Below, piece after piece: positions 7,469-14,651 of a stretch of 20,228 nt of DNA. Under the pieces are notes generated by a model that saw nothing but the letters and a program-made list of their open reading frames with translations, did not search any database and was not told where the DNA came from. The first letter of the stretch is position 1. Every line of letters starts with the position of its first letter. Position numbers and translations under genes: made by a program. The DNA is from an uncultured Gemmatimonadota bacterium (GTDB taxonomy: Bacteria > Gemmatimonadota > Gemmatimonadetes > Gemmatimonadales > GWC2-71-9), in contig CAMLLJ010000020.1 in the NCBI GenBank assembly GCA_946480845.1, positions 1 through 20,228 on the forward strand, written 5' to 3'.

Positions 7469-8545
7469 TCAGGTCGAGAGCACGCTCTTCCAGCGCACCA
7501 GGTCGTCCAGGATCATTCCGGTCCCGCGCACCACGCAGGTGAGCGGCTCGGGGTCGATGTTGACCGGCAGGCCGGTCTCGAAGGTGATCAGGTCGTCGAA
7601 GCGGCGCAGCCGGGCGCCGCCGCCCGTGAGCGTGATGCCGTGGTCGAGGATGTCGCTCGCCAGCTCGGGCGGCGTGATCTCGAGCGCGCGGCGCACCGCG
7701 TTCACGATCTTCTGGAACGACTCCTGGAGCGCGTCGCGCACGCCCGAGGAATCCACGATCACGGTCCGCGGGAGGCCGGAGACCAGGTCGCGGCCCTTCA
7801 CCGCCATGGTCAGCTCCTCGTCCAGCGGGAGCGCGCTGCCAATCTGCATCTTGATCAGCTCGGCCGTCGGCTCGCCGATCAGGACGTTGTAGGTCTTGCG
7901 CATGAACTGCACGATCGCCTGGTCCAGCTCGTCGCCCGCGGTGCGGATCGAGGCGTCGCACACGATGCCGGAGAGCGCGATGACCGCGATGTCGGTCGTC
8001 CCGCCGCCGATGTCCACGATCATGCTGCCGGTCGGGCTGTCCACCGGGAGGCCGGCGCCGATCGCGGCGGCCATCGGCTCGGACACCATGAAGAGGCGCT
8101 TGACGCCCGCCGCGTCGGTCGAGTCGCGCACGGCGCGCCGCTCGACCTCGGTGATGCTGGACGGCACGCACACCAGCACCGTCGGCTTGACCCGGAGGAA
8201 GTGCCGGTCGAGCACCTGCCTCAGGAAGCGGCGCAGCATCTGCTCGGCGATGCTGAAGTCCGCGATCACGCCGTCCTTCATCGGCCGCACCGCGCGGATC
8301 CCTTCCGGCGTCCGGCCCAGCATGCGCTTGGCCTCGTGCCCCACGCCGAGGATCGCCCCCGTGGTGCTGTCCACGGCAGCCACCGAGGGCTCGTTCAGGA
8401 CCACGCCCTCCCCGCGGACCAGCACCAGGGTATTGGCGGTGCCCAGGTCCACGGCGATCTGCCGGGCCGGCCGCCAGGTGCGGCGGAGCGGGAGGCTCGT
8501 TTCGGTCGAGGTCGGTTCCGGCAGCGGCTCGAGGGCGGCAGTCAC
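7469..8545 (-). CDS. mreB: Rod shape-determining protein MreB
   Basis: A 358-residue bacterial actin homologue that polymerises at the membrane and positions the elongasome. Actin-fold motifs are intact: phosphate-1 loop DLGTANT (33-39), VLNEPSV (49-55), phosphate-2 loop DIGGGTTD (178-185), SEPMAAAIGAGLPV (155-168), and the adenosine motif LTGGGA (306-311). Residues 1-29 are a Pro/Glu/Thr-rich extension with no obvious amphipathic helix, unlike the short N-terminal membrane-binding helix of Gram-negative MreB. The start is a GTG at 8545 with GGAAGGA about 11 nt upstream. mreC, mreD and rodA are not beside it; the class A PBP gene follows in the same direction, so co-transcription is likely. 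Confidence 0.95.
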   Translation of the reverse strand: MTAALEPLPEPTSTETSLPLRRTWRPARQIAVDLGTANTLVLVRGEGVVLNEPSVAAVDSTTGAILGVGHEAKRMLGRTPEGIRAVRPMKDGVIADFSIAEQMLRRFLRQVLDRHFLRVKPTVLVCVPSSITEVERRAVRDSTDAAGVKRLFMVSEPMAAAIGAGLPVDSPTGSMIVDIGGGTTDIAVIALSGIVCDASIRTAGDELDQAIVQFMRKTYNVLIGEPTAELIKMQIGSALPLDEELTMAVKGRDLVSGLPRTVIVDSSGVRDALQESFQKIVNAVRRALEITPPELASDILDHGITLTGGGARLRRFDDLITFETGLPVNIDPEPLTCVVRGTGMILDDLVRWKSVLST

Positions 8546-8590
8546 GCGGGCGGTCCTTCCGGATGCGGGTGTGTGGCAGAATTCCGGCGC

Positions 8591-8609
8591 GATGGCGTTT
8601 CACGCCATC
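8591..8609. terminator. Short hairpin between the serine hydrolase gene and mreB
   Basis: GATGGCG (8591-8597) pairs with CGCCATC (8603-8609) around a 5-nt loop. It sits about 100 bp past the hydrolase stop on the minus strand and upstream of mreB. There is no T tract, so it may be a weak terminator or a leader hairpin. Confidence 0.3.
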
Positions 8610-8707
8610 GGGGGGCCTGCGGAGCGCCGTTTCCAGCGGATCGGCCGGAAAGTGTCCAAGATCCGTGCCACCGGCGGGGGGTACTTCGGGGCAGGCGGGG
8701 AAGGTGG

Positions 8708-9919
8708 TCAGACCTGGAACCAGAGGAAGGCGGGGTGGTCGCTCCCGGTCACGTCGGCGATGATCCGCTCGTAGACCTTGGGGCCGTTGGCGCTGTTGCA
8801 GAAGACGACCACGGCACGGCGGCCGGCCGTGTCCACCAGCACGAAGTTCCGGAAGCTGCCGTTGGCCCCCCAGTGCCAGAGCAGCGGTCCCGGCCCCGAC
8901 GCTTCGATGCCCCAGCCTAGCCCCCAGGACAGCGCGCTGTTGAGGCGCACCTGCGGCTGGACCATCTCCCGGCGCGAGCGCGCGGAGAGGAAGGGATTGC
9001 CCGGCTCCACCACCGCCCCCAGGAACCGGCTGTAGTCGGAGATGGTGGTGAGGAATGAGCCGGCCGCGTTCGGCATCATGTACACCGGCAGGACCGGCAG
9101 GTCGGGAAACGCCGCGGCCATCGCCCGTTCCATGTCGGCAAACATCCAGTCGTGCATCGGCCGTTTCATGTCCCCGGCCACGCGCGCGAAGCGCCGGCCC
9201 ATGTCCGCATAGACCTCGAGCACCTCGCCTTCGGAGTCGTAGCCCTTCGCCATGATCGTGCCGAAGTCCTGGCGCCAGGCATAGGAGCTCGACGTCATGC
9301 CCAGCGGCACGAACAGGTGCTCGGCCATGGTCCGTTCGGTGGAGCTGCCGGTGACCTGCTCGATCACCCGCTGCAGGTAGAAGTACCCGTCCCCTGAATA
9401 CGAGAACTTCTTCCCCGGATCGAACTCGGGACGCAGCGGGCCCGGCTCGAGCCGCCAGTTGGGGAGGCCTGTGGTGTTGGAGAGGACGTGCCGCGCCGTG
9501 ATACGCCGGGTGCGGCCGTCGGCATCGGGAAGCCGGAGATAGTCGTGCAGCGGCCGGTCGAGGTCGAGGAGGCCGGCGTCGCGGAGCCGGAGCACCAGGG
9601 CCGCGAAGACGGGCTTCCCGAGCGAGGCGCCCTCGAAGAGCGTGGCCGATCCGACCGGGCGCTCCGGGTCTCGGCAGGCGAGGCCGAACCCGCGCTGCCA
9701 GGTACGCCCGCCCTCGATCACCGACACGGCGATGCCGGGCACCATGGCGAGCTCGAGCAGGCGGGGAAGGTCCTTGAGGAGCGCCTCGCTCGGCACCCAC
9801 GTCGCAGCGCGCGACGCGGCCGGAGCGAGCGCGGCGAGGCGGCGCGCCCCGGGGCCGAGCAGCAGGCCAGCCGTCATGCCGCCCCAAGCCACGAACTCCC
9901 TGCGCGAAACCTCGCCCAT
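8708..9919 (-). CDS. Tat-exported serine hydrolase, beta-lactamase class C / CubicO fold
   Basis: A 403-residue protein of the serine beta-lactamase-like superfamily (class C / PBP4B / esterase group). It begins with a twin-arginine signal, SRREFV (5-10), then a hydrophobic core, so it is probably exported folded. Active-site motifs: SLGK (Ser99, Lys102), YSG (174-176, replacing the YxN form and common in CubicO-type proteins) and HWG (349-351) in the KTG position. The family includes esterases, D-amino-acid peptidases and lactamases, so the substrate cannot be fixed; resistance should not be assumed. ATG 9919 follows a run of GGGGGA about 8 nt upstream. It is divergent from the MATE gene with 80 bp between starts. 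Confidence 0.85.
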   Translation of the reverse strand: MGEVSRREFVAWGGMTAGLLLGPGARRLAALAPAASRAATWVPSEALLKDLPRLLELAMVPGIAVSVIEGGRTWQRGFGLACRDPERPVGSATLFEGASLGKPVFAALVLRLRDAGLLDLDRPLHDYLRLPDADGRTRRITARHVLSNTTGLPNWRLEPGPLRPEFDPGKKFSYSGDGYFYLQRVIEQVTGSSTERTMAEHLFVPLGMTSSSYAWRQDFGTIMAKGYDSEGEVLEVYADMGRRFARVAGDMKRPMHDWMFADMERAMAAAFPDLPVLPVYMMPNAAGSFLTTISDYSRFLGAVVEPGNPFLSARSRREMVQPQVRLNSALSWGLGWGIEASGPGPLLWHWGANGSFRNFVLVDTAGRRAVVVFCNSANGPKVYERIIADVTGSDHPAFLWFQV

Positions 9920-9984
9920 CGTCGCGTCCCCCTGAGCGGCGCCTTCAAGTGAGATGCGCCGTGCGGTCGCGTGGTTGCTCCCGC

Positions 9985-9990
9985 TAGATT
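9985..9990 (+). promoter_or_regulatory. Possible -10 box of a leaderless MATE transcript
   Basis: TAGATT ends 9 nt before ATG 10000. Transcription starting about 7 nt downstream of such a box would begin at or next to the start codon, and no Shine-Dalgarno sequence is visible. No convincing -35 box is seen. Confidence 0.35.
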
Positions 9991-9999
9991 CCCCCGCCC

Positions 10000-11412
10000 A
10001 TGTCGCACCGGTCGCCGTTCCGCCCTACGCAGGAGACCCTGCGCGAGTTGCTGGCACTTGCCCTGCCGGTGGTCACCGTGCAGGTCGGCCTCATGACGAT
10101 GGGCGTCGCCGACTCGGTCATGGTGGGCCACATCTCCGCGGCGGCGCTCGGCGGCGTGGCGCTCGGCAACGTCTACTTCTTCGCCGTGTGCGTCTTCGGC
10201 ATGGGCGTGCTGCTGGCGCTCGATCCGGTGGTGTCGCAGGCGGTCGGCGCCCGGGACGAGCCGGCGGTATCCCGGGGGCTCCAGCGCGGCATCGTGCTGT
10301 CGCTCCTGCTGAGCCTGCCGGCCTCGCTGCTGCTGCTGGCGACGGGCCCCTTCCTCGAGGCGCTGGGCCAGCCGGCGGAGGTCGTGCCGATCGCCTCGGG
10401 ATACGTGCTGCGGGAGATCCCCAGCGTCTTCCCCTTCTACGCCTTCGTGGTCTTCCGCCAGACCCTGCAGGCGCTCGGGCGCATGCGGGCGATCGTGGCC
10501 GTGATCGTCCTGGCCAACCTGCTCAACGTCGGCCTCAACTGGGTGCTGATCTTCGGCAAGCTGGGCTTTCCCGCGCTGGGCGCCGACGGCTCGGCGTGGG
10601 CCACCACGCTCTCCCGCTGGGCGATGCTGGCGGGCATCGTGGCGCTGGCCTGGCCCACGGTGCGGCGCTACCTGCTGCCCTGGCGCTCCGAGAGCTTCGA
10701 TGCCCGCGCACTCGGGCGGATGGTGGCGCTCGGGGCGCCCATCGGCGTGCACATGCAGCTCGAGTTCGGCGTGTTCGGCACGGTGGGTCTGCTCATGGGG
10801 CGGCTGGGGACGGAGGCGGTGGCGGCGCACCAGATCGCGCTCAACCTGGCGTCGCTCACCTTCATGGTCCCGCTCGGCGTCGCGGGGGCGGCCACGGTCC
10901 TAGTCGGACAGGCGATCGGGCGGGGCGAGCAGGCGGAGGCGCGGCGGGCCGCCGGCGCCGCCCTGCTGGTGGGCCTCGGATTCATGGCGCTCGCCGCGGC
11001 CGCGTTCCTGCTGGTGCCGCGGCTCTTCGCGTCCGCCTACTCGAGCGACCCGGCAGTGCTGGCGCTCGCGAGCATCCTGATTCCGATCGCGGGGGTGTTC
11101 CAGGTCTTCGACGGCCTGCACGTGGTCTCGGCCGGTGTGCTGCGGGGTGTGGCCGACACCCGGTACCCGATGGCCGTGGGCCTGATCGGGTTCTGGCTCC
11201 TGGGGCTGCCGATCAGCCTCGCCCTGGGGTTCGGGGCGGGGCTCGGGCCGCCCGGGCTCTGGTGGGGACTCGCGGCGGGGCTTGCCATCGCGGCGCTGCT
11301 GCTGGTGGCCCGGGTGCGGTCCAGGCTCAGGCGCGAGGTGCTGCGGGTGGTGATCGACGAGGACCGGCGGACCCCGGCGGATGGGGTAACGGCGTCAGGG
11401 GTACACAGTTGA
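10000..11412 (+). CDS. MATE family multidrug/toxin efflux transporter (NorM type)
   Basis: A 470-residue inner-membrane antiporter with about twelve hydrophobic helices arranged as two related halves, the standard MATE length. Family features are an N-terminal LRELLALALPVV with MTMGVADSVMVGH, the conserved VxQAVGAR stretch (about 78-85) in half one, and the matching VGQAIGRGEQAEARRA block in half two, plus LQALGRMR before helix 5 and SAGVLRGVADTRYP in the second half. Such proteins exchange cationic organic compounds for Na+ or H+. Substrates cannot be told from sequence. The C-terminus is a short charged tail. The start may be leaderless (see the TAGATT box). Its stop codon TGA overlaps a TTGACA that may begin the cspA promoter. 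Confidence 0.93.
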   Translation: MSHRSPFRPTQETLRELLALALPVVTVQVGLMTMGVADSVMVGHISAAALGGVALGNVYFFAVCVFGMGVLLALDPVVSQAVGARDEPAVSRGLQRGIVLSLLLSLPASLLLLATGPFLEALGQPAEVVPIASGYVLREIPSVFPFYAFVVFRQTLQALGRMRAIVAVIVLANLLNVGLNWVLIFGKLGFPALGADGSAWATTLSRWAMLAGIVALAWPTVRRYLLPWRSESFDARALGRMVALGAPIGVHMQLEFGVFGTVGLLMGRLGTEAVAAHQIALNLASLTFMVPLGVAGAATVLVGQAIGRGEQAEARRAAGAALLVGLGFMALAAAAFLLVPRLFASAYSSDPAVLALASILIPIAGVFQVFDGLHVVSAGVLRGVADTRYPMAVGLIGFWLLGLPISLALGFGAGLGPPGLWWGLAAGLAIAALLLVARVRSRLRREVLRVVIDEDRRTPADGVTASGVHS

Positions 11413-11437
11413 CAGACTGCGGGGATTCCGCCATCTT
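11409..11437 (+). promoter_or_regulatory. Probable promoter of the csp-rpsU unit
   Basis: A perfect TTGACA (11409-11414) overlaps the MATE stop codon. A 17-bp spacer leads to CATCTT (11432-11437), which matches TATAAT at only three positions. Transcription would begin near 11445, leaving a leader of about 210 nt before the cold-shock gene, as is typical of cspA-type genes. Confidence 0.5.
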
Positions 11438-11478
11438 CTCTCCCCAGCTCCGCCGGCCGATGGCTGGCGCTACACCAG

Positions 11479-11525
11479 TGAACACCTAGGGACCTGGCGT
11501 ATGTCGGGTCCCTTTCCTGTGTTCA
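11479..11525 (+). promoter_or_regulatory. Two-step hairpin in the leader of the cold-shock gene
   Basis: The outer stem TGAACAC/GTGTTCA (11479-11485 with 11519-11525) encloses the inner stem AGGGACC/GGTCCCT (11488-11494 with 11507-11513) and a 12-nt loop. A pyrimidine-rich run, TTCCT, lies between the right arms. It could be a temperature-responsive or attenuating element for csp, or the terminator of the MATE gene. Confidence 0.45.
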
Positions 11526-11655
11526 GAGAGTCGTCCACCGGGACAGGCCGAACCATCGCGGCCGCCGGCGGACAGGCCCGCGCGGGGGCGGCAACCGCGA
11601 GCATCGTGTCGGCCGGCACCCCTGGCCCGACCGGACAACCTGAGGGAGCACCAGC

Positions 11656-11868
11656 ATGCGTACCACCGGCAAGGTGAAGTGGTTCAACGACGCCAAGGGT
11701 TTCGGCTTCATTACGCCCGACGGCGGCCAGAAGGACTGCTTCGTCCACCACAGCGCGATCCAGGGTCAGGGCTTCAAGTCGCTCGCCGAGGGCGAGGCCG
11801 TCGAGTTCGATATCGTGCAGGGCCAGAAGGGCCCCGCTGCCGAGAACGTCACCCGAGTCCGCGCCTGA
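11656..11868 (+). CDS. Cold-shock protein, CspA family
   Basis: A 70-residue single cold-shock (OB) domain protein. RNP-1 reads KGFGFI (15-20) and RNP-2 reads CFVHHS (28-33), with the GKVKWFND start typical of the family; both bind single-stranded RNA and DNA. It acts as an RNA chaperone in the cytoplasm. GGGAG stands about 8 nt before ATG 11656. The 243-bp gap before it carries a candidate promoter and a hairpin. rpsU follows after 22 bp on the same strand, so the two are probably co-transcribed. The copy number and temperature response cannot be read from this window. Confidence 0.95.
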   Translation: MRTTGKVKWFNDAKGFGFITPDGGQKDCFVHHSAIQGQGFKSLAEGEAVEFDIVQGQKGPAAENVTRVRA

Positions 11869-11890
11869 GCCGCGGTACGGCGGAGAATCA

Positions 11891-12082
11891 ATGATCGAGA
11901 TCCGGTTGTCCGAGACCGACAGCATCGAGTGGGCCATCAAGGCCTTCAAGCGGAAGATGCAGCGGTCGGGAATCCTGCGTGAGCTGCGGCAGAAGCGGTA
12001 CTACACCAAGCCCAGCGTCGCACGGCAGCTCAAGTCCGCAGCGGCGCGCAGGCGGCGCCGGAAGGAACAGCACGCCCGCTGA
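11891..12082 (+). CDS. rpsU: 30S ribosomal protein S21
   Basis: A 63-residue S21, a small late-assembling 30S protein that aids mRNA initiation. The N-terminus IEIRLSETDSIEWAIKAFKRK and the RELRQKRYYTKPSVAR block are characteristic; the Arg/Lys-rich tail (about 49-62) contacts rRNA. GGAG lies about 6 nt before ATG 11891. It is the second gene after csp and is convergent with the GYF_2-like gene, with 18 bp between stops. The pairing of cold-shock protein and S21 links both to initiation at low temperature. Confidence 0.95.
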   Translation: MIEIRLSETDSIEWAIKAFKRKMQRSGILRELRQKRYYTKPSVARQLKSAAARRRRRKEQHAR

Positions 12083-12100
12083 GCCGGCCGGGCACGCCCG

Positions 12101-13432
12101 TCAGGGCGCGCCCTCCGGCAGCACCAGCGGATCGACGCTGCGCCGCACCAGCGCCAGCGTCGGACGGCGGTCGGGATCGCCCACGGGCTCTCCCGACCGC
12201 TGTGCTATCCGGGAGCGCTGCGCCCGGTAGCTCGCCGCCACGGCCGGGTCGGCAAAGTGGATGGTGTCCCCCCGTACCTCGTAGGACTCCGCGCCCGAGA
12301 GAATGGAGAGCAGGCTGTCCGCGTCGGCAAGGAGCGACTCGGCCAGGTCGGCCGCGGCGTAGGCCTCGCGCAGCGTCGGGCGCGCGTCCCATGCATCGCG
12401 CTCGGCACGGCTCCAGCCGGCGCGGGTCGTCTGGAAGGCCGCGGTGTCGCGGTAAGCCTGGTCGATCATCACCTCGCGGCGGTGGAACTGCCCGATCACA
12501 TTGAGCGCAGCCGCCACGATGCGCCGGCCCGCGCGGGCCCCTTCCGGTGTCGCGAACGACCGCACCCCGAACACATTGTCCAGCCCCACCGCCTGCAGCT
12601 CGCTCTGGAGCTGCGCCTGCGATGCGGCGAAGGTCCGCGCATGCCTCGCGTCCAGCGAGTCGGCGGAGACCGGGGCCAGCGGGTCGCCGCGGCGCGCAGC
12701 GGGGAGCGCGGGCGCCGGGCCCTCAGAAGGCACCGCGGCTGCAGGATCCGGCCGGACCAGCGACGACGGCGCCGGTGCGGGGCGGTAGCCGCCCGCGGTG
12801 TCCGATCCCGCCTCGGCCCCGTCCGCGGGCCTCAGCTTGAGTCCGATCACGATGCCCCCGGCCCCGCCGATGATGATCACGGCGGCGGCCAGGAGCATCG
12901 CGAGACTGCGCTTGCGCCCGGGCGCGCGGTCGGGAGCGGGGGCCTCGGGCCGGGGCGCGGTCCGCCCGCGTTCCCGTGCTTCGGCGGGCGGCTCGGCTGG
13001 CGGCGGAGGTGGCGCCGGCTTCAGCGGCGCGGGCCTGGGCGCCAGGGTCGCGGCGCGGGTCGGTGGCGGCGGCGGGGCGATGGGTGGCGCCATCGGTGTC
13101 GGCGCAACGAAGGAGGTGTCCGCCGCGGGGGTCGGCGCCGGCGGGGGCGACACGGGCGTCGGGGGAGCGGGCGTCGGCACGACGAGCGGCGTCGGAACGA
13201 CTGGATCGTCGTCCGCGACGGGAGCCAGCGTGGCCGGCCCCGCGGGCCGCGGCGGGCCCGAGGCGGCCTGCGCGAAGAAATGCGGATGGCGTTCGATGGG
13301 AAGCCACTCGCCGGTGCGGCGGTGGAAGATCAGCGCGCTGCGGTCGACGTCGCCGCGCTGGATCGCCAGCGCGAGCTCCTGGATGGTGGCGAACGCCGCC
13401 TCCCGGCCGGAGGCGAGCCGAATCAGATACAT
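12101..13432 (-). CDS. GYF_2-like domain single-pass membrane protein (paralogue B), coupled to rho
   Basis: A 443-residue protein with the same plan as that at 1854-3128. The N-terminal head (1-52) starts MYLIRLASGREAAF and ends GEWLPIERHPHF, parallel to MYRIELAPGEEALF and NKWLPIDFHPHY. A long Pro/Ala-rich linker follows (about 57-170). After the basic GRKR (172-175) comes one transmembrane helix at about 176-198, in nearly the same position as in paralogue A. The outer domain has LDNVFGV near 284-290 and YEVRGDTIHFADPAV near 394-408, matching paralogue A's SGLSNLF and YELEGNTVRFTDES. Its ATG lies inside the end of rho (10-bp overlap), so translation is probably coupled. Function is unknown. 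The shared cytoplasmic head may bind a protein partner, as GYF-like domains do; that is inference. Confidence 0.75.
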   Translation of the reverse strand: MYLIRLASGREAAFATIQELALAIQRGDVDRSALIFHRRTGEWLPIERHPHFFAQAASGPPRPAGPATLAPVADDDPVVPTPLVVPTPAPPTPVSPPPAPTPAADTSFVAPTPMAPPIAPPPPPTRAATLAPRPAPLKPAPPPPPAEPPAEARERGRTAPRPEAPAPDRAPGRKRSLAMLLAAAVIIIGGAGGIVIGLKLRPADGAEAGSDTAGGYRPAPAPSSLVRPDPAAAVPSEGPAPALPAARRGDPLAPVSADSLDARHARTFAASQAQLQSELQAVGLDNVFGVRSFATPEGARAGRRIVAAALNVIGQFHRREVMIDQAYRDTAAFQTTRAGWSRAERDAWDARPTLREAYAAADLAESLLADADSLLSILSGAESYEVRGDTIHFADPAVAASYRAQRSRIAQRSGEPVGDPDRRPTLALVRRSVDPLVLPEGAP

Positions 13433-14562
13433 TCGCCGGCGAGGGCGCTCACCAACTCGTCGTTGGTTCGCGTCCGCCGCAGGTCGGTGAGCAGGTCGTT
13501 CATCGCGTTCACCGGCGTCATGCCCGCCATGCGCGCCCGGATCCGGCGCGACACCTCGAGTTCCTCGGCGCCGAGCAGCAGCTCCTCGCGCCGCGTGGCG
13601 CTCGCCACCAGGTCCACCGCCGGAAAGATCCGGCGCTCGGCCAGCTCGCGGCTCAGCACCAGCTCACTGTTGCCGGTGCCCTTGAACTCCTCGAAGATCA
13701 CCTGGTCCATCTTGCTCCCGGTATCCACCAGCGCCGTCGCGATGATGGTGAGCGACCCGCCGCCCTGGGCCGGATCGATGCGCCGCGCGCTCCCGAGGAA
13801 CCGCTTCGGCTTCTCCAGCGATTCCGCGCCGAGCCCGCCGGAGAGCGTGCGGCCGCTGCCGCGCTCGGTCGAATTGTACGCCCGGGCGAGCCTGGTGAGC
13901 GAGTCCACCACCAGGACGACGTCGAGCCCGAGCTCCACCCGGCGCCGCGCGCGCTCCAGGGTGAGCTCGGTGATGGCCACGTGGCGCGCTGCCGGCTGGT
14001 CGAAGTTGGATGCGATCACCTCGCCGAAGCCGGCGGCCTCCAGCTCGAAGACCTCCTCGGGCCGCTCGTCCACCAGCATGATGAAGAGGGTCGCGTCAGG
14101 GTAGTTGGTGCTGACTCCTTCGGCGATGTTCTGCAGCACGGTCGTCTTCCCCGCCTTGGCGGGGGCGACGATCAGGGCGCGCTGCCCCTTGCCCATCGGG
14201 CAGAGCAGGTCGATGACGCGGTTGGTGTAGTCCGGCTGGCCCCGCCGCTGGATGCCGCACTCGAGCGTCAGCCGCTCGTTGGGGTGCACCGCGCTGAGCC
14301 GCGCGAAGTCGGGGCGCTGGGCGAGCGCCGCCGGGTCCTGCCCGTTGACGGCGGTGACGCGGGTGAGCGTCGGGTTCCGGCCGCGGCCCGCGGCGGTCGT
14401 GCCGGCGACCTCGTCGCCCAGGCGCAGGCGGAGGTCGCGGACCAGCCGCTCGGGCACGTGCACGTCGCCGTCGGTGGGCAGGTACGCCGCCTCCCGGCGG
14501 CGCAGGAATCCGGCGCCCCGGCCGGTCAGCTCGAGGACGCCCAGGGATGCTTCGTCGGACAA
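13423..14562 (-). CDS. rho: Transcription termination factor Rho, lacking the N-terminal helical domain
   Basis: A 379-residue Rho, the hexameric RNA helicase that ends transcription. The RNA-binding cold-shock-like domain is present (7-55, with GAGFLRR), then the ATPase core: Walker A APAKAGKT (133-140), DERPEEV (165-171), Walker B VVLVVD (215-220), the SLTRLARAYN strand, SGGLGAESLEKPKRF for the Q-loop side, and TGSKMDQVIFEEFKGTGN (R-loop and secondary RNA site). E. coli Rho has about 47 residues before the cold-shock domain; here only about 7. The frame is open upstream to a stop at 14599-14601, but no other start codon lies between, so TTG 14562 is the only start there. The start is therefore less certain than the identity. 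It is followed with a 10-bp overlap by GYF_2-like paralogue B. Confidence 0.93.
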   Translation of the reverse strand: MSDEASLGVLELTGRGAGFLRRREAAYLPTDGDVHVPERLVRDLRLRLGDEVAGTTAAGRGRNPTLTRVTAVNGQDPAALAQRPDFARLSAVHPNERLTLECGIQRRGQPDYTNRVIDLLCPMGKGQRALIVAPAKAGKTTVLQNIAEGVSTNYPDATLFIMLVDERPEEVFELEAAGFGEVIASNFDQPAARHVAITELTLERARRRVELGLDVVLVVDSLTRLARAYNSTERGSGRTLSGGLGAESLEKPKRFLGSARRIDPAQGGGSLTIIATALVDTGSKMDQVIFEEFKGTGNSELVLSRELAERRIFPAVDLVASATRREELLLGAEELEVSRRIRARMAGMTPVNAMNDLLTDLRRTRTNDELVSALAGECI

Positions 14563-14614
14563 GGGGAAGTGGCCTTGGTGAAGGGAACTTGCTGGAGCTT
14601 AGCGGGCGAAGCCG

Positions 14615-14643
14615 GGGAGGCGCAAGCACGGCGCGCGCCTCCC
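14615..14643 (-). terminator. GC-rich hairpin between the propeller gene and rho
   Basis: GGGAGGCGC (14615-14623) pairs with GCGCCTCCC (14635-14643) around an 11-nt loop. It begins 8 bp past the propeller stop. No T tract follows on the minus strand, so it might be a weak terminator or attenuator ahead of rho. Confidence 0.35.
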
Positions 14644-14651
14644 GGCGCCCC

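Noticed and set aside
5257..7542. A 761-codon open frame on the plus strand across the PBP gene
   Set aside because: Antisense to a class A PBP with all catalytic motifs intact; its product is rich in His, Arg, Gly and Ala with no recognisable domain. Long antisense frames are common at this GC content.
7371..9887. An 838-codon minus-strand frame across mreB and the serine hydrolase
   Set aside because: It overlaps two well-supported genes in another frame and shows Arg/Ala/Gly-rich composition without domains.
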